Assembly (NCBI GenBank): GCA_004356305.1
Contig: SMXJ01000150.1
Span: 1-8,238 of the forward strand
Direction of reading: 5' to 3'
Source: Bacteroidota bacterium
GTDB taxonomy: Bacteria; Bacteroidota; Bacteroidia; Flavobacteriales; Flavobacteriaceae
Length of the DNA stretch: 8,238 bases
The position numbers and the translations under genes are program-made. The notes beneath the pieces are model-generated. The model was not told the origin of the DNA, did not search any database, and saw only the letters and a list, made by a program, of their open reading frames with translations. Positions 1-6,134 of the stretch are shown here, in pieces; position 1 is the first letter of the stretch, and every line of letters starts with the position of its first letter.

Positions 1-63
1 AAATTGACTTAAGCAAATTAAAAATAGGAAACACAATTTCTTATAAAAAACGGGGGCTTTCAT
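1..63 (-). CDS. Partial CDS: N-terminal signal peptide of an unidentified exported protein
   Basis: An ATG at 63-61 on the minus strand opens 21 codons that stay open to the left edge. The translated start is MKAPVFYKK followed by a hydrophobic core, LCFLFLICL, and then SQF. This is the basic-then-hydrophobic layout of a Sec signal peptide, and the SQ pair resembles common flavobacterial cleavage contexts. A perfect TAnnTTTG element (TATCTTTG on the minus strand, 84-91) lies about 20 bases upstream of the ATG, as expected for a short leader. No Shine-Dalgarno site is visible. The mature protein lies outside the window, so no function can be given. The gene would be divergent from the yceI-like gene. 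The call rests on the combination of promoter and signal-peptide character, because 21 codons alone are weak evidence. Confidence 0.5.
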   Translation of the reverse strand, partial: MKAPVFYKKLCFLFLICLSQF

Positions 64-83
64 AAGTATATGATTTGGTGCTC

Positions 84-91
84 CAAAGATA
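84..91 (-). promoter_or_regulatory. Candidate -7 promoter element for the leftward partial gene
   Basis: On the minus strand this reads TATCTTTG, a full match to the Bacteroidota primary sigma factor -7 consensus TAnnTTTG. It sits 20 bases upstream of the ATG at 63. No good TTTG-type -33 element is seen at the expected spacing, so the call rests on the -7 box and its position. Confidence 0.45.
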
Positions 92-305
92 TAATTAAAA
101 TGGGTAAGTAATTGTTAAATAAAACATTAGGAATGTATTTTATCGAATAAATAGTGTATTACATCGAAAATATAAAAACTATCTAACTATATTGTAGGAA
201 ATATATTTATAAAAAGTAAGAAAAATGAAATTTCAAAAACCTCCAATGGAGCTGCTTTTTAAGAACTTTTTATGTTTTTTAAGACTAAAAATGACCCCTG
301 TCAGT

Positions 306-313
306 TAGCTTTG
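306..313 (+). promoter_or_regulatory. Candidate -7 promoter element for the yceI-like gene
   Basis: TAGCTTTG is a full match to TAnnTTTG and lies 87 bases before the ATG at 401. A T-run at 275-280 sits near, but somewhat beyond, the usual -33 distance. If used, transcription would begin near 320. That would exclude the upstream ATG at 272 and support translation from 401. Confidence 0.4.
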
Positions 314-400
314 ATTATCAGCCATTCAATTTATTATACAAGATCCCGTAATATTATTGTAAAACATGCGTCCTATACAGGAGCTAAAACATTTACAACC

Positions 401-985
401 ATGAAAACAATATTCCTTTCAGTCATCACCATTGTTTTATTTTTTCAAACCGACCTAATTTCACAGGAGTATACCATAGACGCCAGCCATAGCGCTGTAT
501 TGATGAAAGTACAGCGTTTCGGAGTAGTGAATGTGGTTGGTAGATTTGGTGATGTCAGCGGTACCATGCAATTCGACCCGGATGATCTTTCCAAGACTCA
601 AATAGATATAACCGTAGGTGTGGATAGTTACACAGCCAATAATCCGGGGGGAGAAGAGTCTGCCAAAGGCCCGGCTTTTCTGGACGCTGCCAATCATCCC
701 AGTTTAAGCTTTACTTCAACTAAAGTTATTGAAAAGGATGGAAACCTCTAAGTTTTGGGGAATATTACGGTTCATGGGGTTACCAAAGAAGTTGAGTTTC
801 CGGTTACATTTATTGGCCCGGCCCTGGACCTTCCCACCAGAAAGCAATCCATAGCACTTAGCTGCACCATAATAATAAACAGATTGGATTTTGGCGTGGG
901 ACCGGACCGGACCCTGCCGAATGGAACGGAGATCATAAGTAACCGGGTTCAAATCGATCTTGAGATATTGGGAATAGCCAATTGA
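401..985 (+). pseudogene. YceI-family secreted protein gene split by an in-frame stop
   Basis: YceI-like proteins are periplasmic or secreted lipocalin-like beta-barrels that bind isoprenoid-type lipids; the specific role here is unknown. The ATG at 401 gives a clear signal peptide (MKTIFLSVITIVLFFQTDLIS, cleavage expected near residue 21), so it is preferred over the ATG at 272, which would bury the signal about 43 residues deep. Family hallmarks are YTIDASHSAV at 24-33, VVGRFGDVSG at 45-54, FLDAANHPSLSFTS at 93-106, then ITVHGVTKEVEFPV and INRLDFGVG in the second half. Codon 117 (749-751) is TAA. The same frame continues 77 more sense codons to TGA at 983-985, so this is a single nonsense codon and not a frameshift. 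In relatives this position, inside a DGN-x-x-x-x-GN-type strand, often holds an aromatic residue, so TAT or TAC to TAA is the simplest origin (inference). The 116-residue product would lack nearly half the barrel. The full length of about 194 codons is normal for the family. A sequencing error remains possible. Confidence 0.85.
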
Positions 986-1058
986 TTACTGCCAGGTGAC
1001 TTTATAAACAGTGTCCAGCTTATTAGAACCCTGACTGTGTTTTATTCAGAAGAGAAAA

Positions 1059-2978
1059 TTATCCCTTTTGCTTGATGAGCTTGAGTTGTCCCTGACCATT
1101 TGTCGATTTCAATGAAATGACATACAAGCCGTTGGCCAGGTTATCACTTAGTTCAAAGTTCAATTCATTTTTACCTTTATGCAGATCGATCTTTTCCTCA
1201 CTCACAAGATGGCCGGATATGTCCCAAATAGTGAGCATTGCATTGGCAGGCCTGCTTGTCTCAATAATAAGATCAAAATATTTCTGTACAGGATTAGGGT
1301 AGGCAGTTAATCGAATGTTCCTAATTTCAGGAAACGGAAAAAATTCAACAGAAAGTCCACCTCTAGGCTCAGCAACAAATACATTTTCTTGAATTGTTTC
1401 GATGATGGTGTTTCGTAGAATGACTTCTGAAAGTTTAGTATTTTTAATTTCAGTAATTTCATCAGCCGTAAAACCAGGGTCATTCTCATAATAATATCGA
1501 TCACCATCCCTTAAAAATTCGAATTGCATTTTTAGCATAGTATTTAAGGCTTCACCTATAATCGCATTCGATAAATGATCTTCGCTCATAAATCCGATCC
1601 ACGGATCTACATCATTGATATCACCATAGATCAACTCTAATTTATCTCTTAACTCGACATTCGAGGTTAAACTATTGAAATCGGGGTGGGGTGGAAGGGA
1701 CAGATCTTCTCGAATTGTATTAAAATCGGGCAACCCTCTTTCGCGGGCACGTTCAATATTAATGGATAATAGATCAATTCCACCGTCACCGGGTTGACCA
1801 AAAAGGAAATTTCTGAGATCGTCCATGATCAATGGATCTACCAACTGATGTTCTTGTGCTGCTAAACCACGAAAGAAAGGCTCGATCCCACCTTCATCTT
1901 TTATTATTGCAGGATTGAAGAATCCATCTCTTAAATCAAGCGCTCCAAACGACCAAACATTACCTTCTTCATCATAACGTACCAGGCGGCCATTGATCAT
2001 AGTATGTCCAAAACGATACGCCGCTGCGGAAAAGGAATTCAAAATATTTGCTTCAACGGAAGCTTCATAACCCGAATATGGGCTCAAAACGATACCCATA
2101 TTAGGTAAGAATTCTTCATAAGTGATTGCCTGTATAAGTGCGCCTACGATCTTCCTTGCACGCTGATAGAGCTCTTCATCGGTCCAGTTGGGGTTTTCGA
2201 TTATCAATTCATCACATATTCTGTTATGCTCCCGCATCCATAGGATATGAAGCGAAGTGAGTCCTGGTTGTTCGTTAATACGAATATCCCCGCCAACGTA
2301 AAACTTTTCCGGTAATGGAAATCCGTCCAGTATCATAAAAGGAGCCGAGGGATCGATTGGCCCGTCAAATTCGCCGTTAATAGTGTTCCAGGGTAGCAGA
2401 TCATCGTTCGATGATTTTAACTTACCGAAAAAATGAGTCCGTAACCAATGTGCCCTTTCAAAATCACTGCCATATACACCTGAAGCATCTATAAAGCTGG
2501 TAATTTCATTGATATGTTTCCTCGGGTTGTCCAGGTCGTAACCCGAATTGGGATCTGACAGGGACCTAAACATTCTAATAGTTTGGGTACCGGTGCAATC
2601 GGGATCAAACAGCGGTTCACATTCGGGAATAGGAATGTCATTGGGTTCATCACTGTTGTCATTATTGAAATTGATATCGTGGTCTATAAATTGACCCCAT
2701 CCCCAAACAAAATCGCTTAATTCGAGTTCATTTGCCATGAACTCGGTCTGACTTCCAATCACATTACTGATAATTCTCGGATTTTCCCGATCCTGTCCCC
2801 CCGGTTCGCTTAAAAGGTCGGCGAAGCCATTACTCACAAAATTTCTGAAGTGCTCGAATGCGGCTCCCCAGTCCGGATGTTCCAGGTTATTTCCCGTCCC
2901 GTCAAAACTTCGGTTTTCTTGCCCTATTCCGTTATAGCTAATCGATAGTATGAAAAGCAATAGTAATTTATTCATCAT
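1059..2978 (-). CDS. Secreted animal-type haem peroxidase with T9SS sorting tail
   Basis: A 639-residue member of the animal haem peroxidase (An_peroxidase) superfamily, the fold of myeloperoxidase and lactoperoxidase. These enzymes use H2O2 to oxidise halides or organic substrates; the substrate here is unknown. A signal peptide covers residues 1-19 (ending YNGIGQ). The distal motif WGQFIDHD at 94-101 supplies Gln96, Asp99 (haem ester) and His100. The calcium loop TSFIDAS at 160-166 matches the myeloperoxidase T-F-D-S pattern. IRINEQPGLTSLH at 232-244 supplies the catalytic Arg233 and Glu236 (second haem ester), with Gln237 where myeloperoxidase has its haem-linked Met. REHNR at 249-253 is conserved, and the proximal His325 lies in YRFGHTMI. 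Residues about 556-639 (LTAYPNPV to IKQKG, with GLYVISL near 617-623) form a Por-secretion C-terminal domain, so export through the outer membrane by T9SS is expected. The first of two adjacent ATGs is taken as the start; the second is equally possible. No Shine-Dalgarno site is seen. It converges with the yceI-like gene across a 73-base gap. Confidence 0.93.
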   Translation of the reverse strand: MMNKLLLLFILSISYNGIGQENRSFDGTGNNLEHPDWGAAFEHFRNFVSNGFADLLSEPGGQDRENPRIISNVIGSQTEFMANELELSDFVWGWGQFIDHDINFNNDNSDEPNDIPIPECEPLFDPDCTGTQTIRMFRSLSDPNSGYDLDNPRKHINEITSFIDASGVYGSDFERAHWLRTHFFGKLKSSNDDLLPWNTINGEFDGPIDPSAPFMILDGFPLPEKFYVGGDIRINEQPGLTSLHILWMREHNRICDELIIENPNWTDEELYQRARKIVGALIQAITYEEFLPNMGIVLSPYSGYEASVEANILNSFSAAAYRFGHTMINGRLVRYDEEGNVWSFGALDLRDGFFNPAIIKDEGGIEPFFRGLAAQEHQLVDPLIMDDLRNFLFGQPGDGGIDLLSINIERARERGLPDFNTIREDLSLPPHPDFNSLTSNVELRDKLELIYGDINDVDPWIGFMSEDHLSNAIIGEALNTMLKMQFEFLRDGDRYYYENDPGFTADEITEIKNTKLSEVILRNTIIETIQENVFVAEPRGGLSVEFFPFPEIRNIRLTAYPNPVQKYFDLIIETSRPANAMLTIWDISGHLVSEEKIDLHKGKNELNFELSDNLANGLYVISLKSTNGQGQLKLIKQKG

Positions 2979-2999
2979 TGGTTGGTTGATTGGAGAATG

Positions 3000-3036
3000 T
3001 AAAAATAGAAAGCTAATCTAATTAATTATCAAAAAA
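3000..3036 (-). promoter_or_regulatory. Weak promoter candidate for the peroxidase gene
   Basis: On the minus strand, TTTTTTG (3030-3036) could serve as a -33 element and TATTTTTA (3000-3007) as a -7 element, matching TAnnTTTG except for the last base. The gap of 22 bases is slightly long. The ATG follows 21 bases after the -7 box. In a spacer this AT-rich, chance matches are common. Confidence 0.25.
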
Positions 3037-3076
3037 TAGAAATTTAATTATGAATAGTTTAAATAATTAGCCTTTA

Positions 3077-3105
3077 CGGCACGAATCCAATTTCTGCCCG
3101 AGCCG
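3077..3105. other. Imperfect GC-containing hairpin downstream of the slipin gene
   Basis: CGGCACG at 3077-3083 pairs with CGAGCCG at 3099-3105 with one A-A mismatch around a 15-base loop. It lies about 29 bases past the slipin stop codon in the gap before the peroxidase gene. No T-run follows on either strand, so it is at best a degraded or factor-dependent terminator, or a processing site. Confidence 0.3.
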
Positions 3106-3133
3106 GTAGTTATTCCATAAATACATGTTTCTT

Positions 3134-3883
3134 CTAAGATTCTGTCTCTTTCTTGGTTTTAACGGGAAGAAATTCTTCCGGGAAGGGGAAGAGGATGGTA
3201 GAATTCTTCTCAGCTGCTATATTTGACAATGTTTGATACAATCGCAATTTGATCGCGGACGGGGACTGATCTATCAGTTTGCCAGCCTCCAATAATTTGC
3301 CTGCTGCCTGTTCTTCGGCCAAGGCCAAAATAACACGAGCCCGTCTGGAACGTTCGGCTTCCGCTTGACTCGCCATCATACGCCGCATATTTTCGGGTAA
3401 TTGAATATCTTTTATTTTCACGTCGTTGATCTCAATGCCCCATTCCTTGGTTTCTTGTTCGACAATTGTTTTAATATTTTGACCCATCTCTTCCCGTTTG
3501 GAGAGGATGGTATCGAGCTCGACTTTACCGCAAACATCTCGAAGTGCCGCCTGGGCCAATTGGGTAATTGCAAAAGTGTATTGTTCCACCTCCAAAACGG
3601 CCTTTTCCGGGCTGTTAATTCTAAAGAAAACGACCCCGTCGATACTACATGGAACATTGTCTCTGGTCATCACTTCCTGAGATACGATATTGATAGTGAT
3701 CACTCTGATATCTACCACCTGTATCGTTTCCACGATGGGAATGATCCATCTAAATCCAGGCTTAAGTGTTTTAATATATCTCCCGAACCTAAACTTCAAG
3801 GCTCTTTTATATTCGTAAATAATTCGAATTCCGGCGAGTAAAAAAATTCCGAATATGACGCTGAATATTACCATTTGATTCAT
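3134..3883 (-). CDS. Slipin (stomatin-like SPFH/band 7) membrane protein
   Basis: A 249-residue stomatin-like protein. Slipins oligomerise on the inner face or edge of membranes and organise lipid or protein microdomains; the partner here is unknown. One N-terminal membrane segment covers residues about 4-22, with few charged residues. The SPFH domain follows: EYKRALKFRFGR at 24-35, KPGFRWIIPIVE at 41-52, SIDGVVFFRI at 80-89, LRDVCGKVELDTILSKREE at 114-132 and VKIKDIQLPENMRRMMASQ at 155-173. A helical EAERSRRARVI segment (175-185) and the conserved end SNIAAEKNSTILFPFP at 220-235 complete the usual stomatin layout. Length is normal for short slipins. The start used gives Met-Asn-Gln-Met; Met4 is a possible alternative. 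Bacterial slipins often sit beside an NfeD gene. None is present here, where the neighbours are an ADPRH-like gene upstream (233-base gap) and the peroxidase downstream (155-base gap). Operon membership is therefore doubtful. Confidence 0.92.
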   Translation of the reverse strand: MNQMVIFSVIFGIFLLAGIRIIYEYKRALKFRFGRYIKTLKPGFRWIIPIVETIQVVDIRVITINIVSQEVMTRDNVPCSIDGVVFFRINSPEKAVLEVEQYTFAITQLAQAALRDVCGKVELDTILSKREEMGQNIKTIVEQETKEWGIEINDVKIKDIQLPENMRRMMASQAEAERSRRARVILALAEEQAAGKLLEAGKLIDQSPSAIKLRLYQTLSNIAAEKNSTILFPFPEEFLPVKTKKETES

Positions 3884-4020
3884 AACTATATGTGTTTTAA
3901 ATTATCTGAATTTGGATATGATAAAAGGCAGAAAACACGATTAAATGTCTTTTAGCCTTTGGGGTCAATAACCTCAAAATAAATTCTTTACAGAATCAAT
4001 TTAGCTATAAGGGTGCCTTT

Positions 4021-4050
4021 TAAAGTTACGAAAAATTTCGCTAAACTTTA
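4021..4050. repeat. 30-base imperfect palindrome upstream of the slipin gene
   Basis: TAAAGTT (4021-4027) pairs with AACTTTA (4044-4050), and inside it CGAAA (4029-4033) pairs with TTTCG (4036-4040) around an AA centre. A 1-base versus 3-base bulge separates the two stems. The left end read on the minus strand is TAACTTTA, a 7-of-8 match to the -7 consensus, about 138 bases before the slipin ATG. It may be an operator overlapping a promoter. It lacks the GC-rich stem and T-run of a terminator. Confidence 0.4.
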
Positions 4051-4084
4051 TTCATACAAAGCCGTAGCCGAGGAATTGTAGAAA

Positions 4085-4100
4085 ATTCAATTTTTTGAAT
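4085..4100 (-). terminator. Weak terminator candidate after the ADPRH-like gene
   Basis: ATTCAA and TTGAAT form a perfect 6-base stem around a 4-base loop, beginning 16 bases beyond the TAA at 4119-4117. On the minus strand it is followed by TTTC. With one GC pair per arm the stem is weak, so it may only slow transcription or be a chance match. Confidence 0.3.
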
Positions 4101-4116
4101 CTGATTTCTCAATTTA

Positions 4117-5505
4117 TTAGATATCCTGAACAGGTTTAATATTTAGAGTTTTGTAGGGGATATACCATACATTGTTTATGCGGTCTATGCCTCCGCCCAT
4201 TTCTTCCTGTATTACTCTGTCTATTATAAATAGACCTTTCTCTGCCATTCTTTCAAAGGTATCAATTCCATTGTTTGGAAAATTTTGTCTGGTTCTATGG
4301 ATATTGAATCGATTGGCAAACTTGGTGTCGAACGCCTGTTCTATCCCTTCTTTACCAATCATAAAACCTAACAATCCGCCCCAGGTTGCCGTTGGATTAT
4401 CAGAATCCCAACCGGCCAAAGTACCAATTTTTATGGTCTCTTTAATGTCTGCTTCACCATAAAATAAACTCACCAAACTTGAGGCAAAGTTGATTCCTGC
4501 AGCAAAGCAGCCATTACAGTATAGATTTTTAGAGGTAATATAGTATCCGTCTTCCTCATTGACCTGGTACCTTACATAAATAGAATCTCTGGTTTGTTCC
4601 CAGGGTAGTTCAGATTCATATTTGCTTATTACAAAATCATACATTTTTGCTGCATAACTACCTTCAGGTAGCCTTTTCCGAGCTTCGTTTGCCATCCAGG
4701 AAATCTGTTGATCCATAGGAAGCGTTTTATCAACCCTTGATGCTAAGGAGTACATAATGACATAGAATTCGGAAATCCATGCAGCATCCTGCCGTGCAGT
4801 TGTTCGGATTGGCAGATTAGCCATTTTAAGAGCTATATCAGGACGTGCGGGTGAGAATAGTCCAAATATTTCTGTAGTTAGCTGTGCATCTATCATTTCA
4901 AAATGTGGATTTATCGCAGGATTACTCGTTTCAGGAGGCAGTATTCCTTCACGCATTAAATCGAAAGCCTTTTGATTAGAAACCCACAGGTAATTCTCCT
5001 CTTCTACTTTGATATGTTTTAACCAACCGTCACGTATCTGCTCACTTGTCAAGATACTTGTTTTATTAATGTATAGCAGAAATTGATATATATACTCTAT
5101 ATCGGTATCATCGTCGGCTCCCCATACCTCACCTTCATATCTGATCACAAAGTCAATTGATTCAGACAGATCACTTGGCTTGCCTTCTCCCCAAATACTT
5201 GGTTGGTCGGGATTTCCCCAGTCGTCTCTCGTGTAAAATTTCCCTGTTTGAATCTCACCAATGTTCCCAATTTTGTCCATCTCGGTCACTAAACCAGTCC
5301 AGTTCGCAATACATTCTCCGAGCCAAAATCCGTACAGGTTTTTTAGGTACTCATCTCTGGAAATAATTATATCGGATGACTTAGGGATATAATCCTTGTA
5401 GATCAATTCAGGGTCAAAAGCGGCCTTAGACTGTTCTCCAATTTCCGTGTTTTTACATGATAAAATGGAGAAAAATATCAATAGCAGTATGCAGTTATTT
5501 TTCAT
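4117..5505 (-). CDS. ADP-ribosylglycohydrolase-fold lipoprotein
   Basis: A 462-residue protein of the ADP-ribosylglycohydrolase (ADPRH/DraG-like) fold. Characterised members use a two-metal centre to release ADP-ribose from proteins or related molecules; the substrate here is unknown. The N-terminus is a lipoprotein signal: a hydrophobic stretch at residues 6-15 and lipobox ILSC with Cys17 as the lipidation site, so it should be anchored in the envelope and not cytosolic. Family motifs in order are GFWLGECIANWTG at 59-71 (the usual first helix), ADDDTD at 130-135 (the DDT metal motif) and GWDSDNPTATWGGLLGFMIG at 365-384. In the last one, Asp367 and Asp369 fit the metal ligands, but the following residue is Asn370 where classical members have Thr. 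The first motif also has Ala-Asn where many members have Gly-Asp. These changes may mark a subfamily with another substrate (inference). The ATG at 5505 is chosen because it directly starts the signal peptide. A TAACTTTA promoter box lies 28 bases upstream, suggesting its own transcript. Confidence 0.85.
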   Translation of the reverse strand: MKNNCILLLIFFSILSCKNTEIGEQSKAAFDPELIYKDYIPKSSDIIISRDEYLKNLYGFWLGECIANWTGLVTEMDKIGNIGEIQTGKFYTRDDWGNPDQPSIWGEGKPSDLSESIDFVIRYEGEVWGADDDTDIEYIYQFLLYINKTSILTSEQIRDGWLKHIKVEEENYLWVSNQKAFDLMREGILPPETSNPAINPHFEMIDAQLTTEIFGLFSPARPDIALKMANLPIRTTARQDAAWISEFYVIMYSLASRVDKTLPMDQQISWMANEARKRLPEGSYAAKMYDFVISKYESELPWEQTRDSIYVRYQVNEEDGYYITSKNLYCNGCFAAGINFASSLVSLFYGEADIKETIKIGTLAGWDSDNPTATWGGLLGFMIGKEGIEQAFDTKFANRFNIHRTRQNFPNNGIDTFERMAEKGLFIIDRVIQEEMGGGIDRINNVWYIPYKTLNIKPVQDI

Positions 5506-5532
5506 TGCTCAATTGGTGCATTTAATTGTCAC

Positions 5533-5540
5533 TAAAGTTA
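5533..5540 (-). promoter_or_regulatory. Candidate -7 promoter element for the ADPRH-like gene
   Basis: On the minus strand this reads TAACTTTA, matching TAnnTTTG at seven of eight positions. It lies 27 bases before the ATG at 5505, leaving a leader of roughly 20 bases. A -33 box is not convincing (GTTAG at the right distance). The terminator at 5608-5637 immediately upstream makes a new start point here necessary. Confidence 0.4.
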
Positions 5541-5604
5541 GCACATCTGGATTAAGTTGCCACTAACTTGTTTACAATATGGTGAAATTGAAATGTGTTG
5601 AAAT

Positions 5605-5637
5605 AAAAAATCCCTCACTTCTTATAGCAAGGGATTT
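5605..5637 (-). terminator. Intrinsic terminator of the 32-codon gene
   Basis: On the minus strand a perfect 8-base stem, AAATCCCT (5637-5630) with AGGGATTT (5615-5608), encloses a 14-base loop and runs directly into a T-run (5610-5605), then ATTT. The + strand side has no T-run, so it acts on leftward transcripts. It begins 26 bases after the small gene's stop codon and insulates the ADPRH-like gene from transcription coming from the right. Confidence 0.85.
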
Positions 5638-5663
5638 ATCGGAACTTTAGGATAATGGAACCA

Positions 5664-5762
5664 CTATCTGTGTATTGCATAGCTGCTGGCTTTTGCAAAT
5701 TCTGCTAATTTTTCATTCCATTTACCCAGTTTCTCAGTCCAATATTCTCTTAGATTTTTCAT
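5664..5762 (-). CDS. Unrecognised 32-residue amphipathic small protein
   Basis: The ATG at 5762-5760 opens 32 codons ending in TAG. I do not recognise the family. The protein begins MKNLREYWTEKLGKWNEK and ends ASSYAIHR. It has five Lys, two Arg and four Glu, two Trp and no Cys. Hydrophobic residues W8, L12, W15, L19 and F22 fall at 4-3-4-3 spacing, so residues about 4-25 should form an amphipathic helix, suited to binding a membrane surface or a protein partner. There is no membrane-spanning segment. Evidence that it is real: biased, helix-friendly composition in otherwise AT-rich spacer, and a strong terminator in the right orientation 26 bases past the stop. No close Shine-Dalgarno site is present; AAGGAAAT on the minus strand lies about 39 bases upstream. 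It could instead be the 3' part of a small RNA. Its neighbours give no hint of function. Confidence 0.6.
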   Translation of the reverse strand: MKNLREYWTEKLGKWNEKLAEFAKASSYAIHR

Positions 5763-5822
5763 AATACTGAATTTTAAAGGTTACTACTCATTTTAACTAT
5801 TTCCTTATTCTTTGACCTTATT

Positions 5823-5859
5823 TAGGCTTTAAAGTTTAGTCGCCTACAAGAAAAAGCCT
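5823..5859 (-). repeat. Overlapping, mutually exclusive inverted repeats in the small-gene leader
   Basis: On the minus strand AGGCTTT (5859-5853) can pair with AAAGCCT (5830-5824), while TAGGC (5846-5842) can pair with GCCTA (5827-5823). Both use the same GCCT segment, so only one stem can form at a time. The region lies 60-97 bases upstream of the 32-codon gene, inside its likely leader. A switch-like role is inference only; the stems are short (7 and 5 pairs). Confidence 0.35.
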
Positions 5860-5904
5860 TACGGTAAACTTAGTTTTCAATAAGTGTGCCATTTAAAACC
5901 TGCT

Positions 5905-5925
5905 GTTGCAAGACATTGATGCAAC
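5905..5925. repeat. Short perfect hairpin in the spacer
   Basis: GTTGCA (5905-5910) and TGCAAC (5920-5925) form a perfect 6-base inverted repeat around a 9-base loop. It lies upstream of the candidate -7 box of the leftward small gene, in a position that would suit a regulator site. No T-run follows on either strand. Confidence 0.35.
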
Positions 5926-6134
5926 CTACTGATTTGCAAAATGTTAAGAAAATATATTAATTATGAAAATTAAATTTATGCCAATCTGTTCCCGGATGTT
6001 CTTGACATTATTCTGTTCCATAGATCGATATTAATTGTGTTTCACCGAACGACATTATTCATTTTTTCAATAGCAAGAAATAATACTAGTACTTTCCTTA
6101 AATATTTCCTATTTTTAGGCTAAATCCATCTATC

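Larger units (their letters stand above)
64..400. other. Divergent intergenic spacer
   Basis: This AT-rich spacer separates the leftward partial gene from the rightward yceI-like gene. It carries a leftward -7 element at 84-91 and a rightward one at 306-313. The rest is mostly A/T tracts with no strong hairpin or repeat. A 27-codon frame from 225 to 308 and an extended frame from 272 into yceI exist but have no supporting features. Confidence 0.6.
5763..6134. other. Spacer between the small gene and the EF-G-like gene
   Basis: This divergent spacer of 372 bases must hold promoters for both flanking genes. For the leftward small gene, TAAGTTTA on the minus strand (5865-5872) is a 7-of-8 match to TAnnTTTG and would leave a leader of about 95 bases. 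For the rightward gene the best candidate is TACTTTC at 6090-6096 with a T-run at 6062-6067; this is weak. It also carries inverted repeats at 5823-5859 and 5905-5925. No long frame is present. Confidence 0.5.

Noticed and set aside
225..308. 27-codon frame on the + strand starting MKFQKPPMELL
   Set aside because: It has no ribosome binding site, terminator or recognisable composition, and it ends inside the candidate yceI promoter box.
272..400. Upstream ATG at 272 extending the yceI-like frame by 43 residues
   Set aside because: It would place the clear signal peptide internally, and the likely promoter box at 306-313 lies downstream of this ATG.
755..985. Separate gene starting at TTG after the yceI stop
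   Set aside because: It is the same frame and the second half of the YceI barrel, without its own initiation signal; it is the remainder of the split gene.
3401..3841. 146-codon + strand frame across the slipin gene
   Set aside because: It is antisense to a well-conserved slipin and has no family features; it is a shadow frame.
3924..3960. Inverted repeat AAAGGC and GCCTTT upstream of slipin
   Set aside because: Six-base arms around a 25-base loop are easily found by chance, with no adjoining promoter or T-run.
5963..6034. 23-codon + strand frame starting MKIKFMPICSRM
   Set aside because: Short frames of this size are expected by chance in a spacer, and no terminator or start signal supports it.
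20..6116. 12-base match AAAAATAGGAAA at 20-31, inverted at 6105-6116
   Set aside because: One copy lies in a coding signal peptide, the sequence is low complexity, and nothing suggests a mobile element between them.
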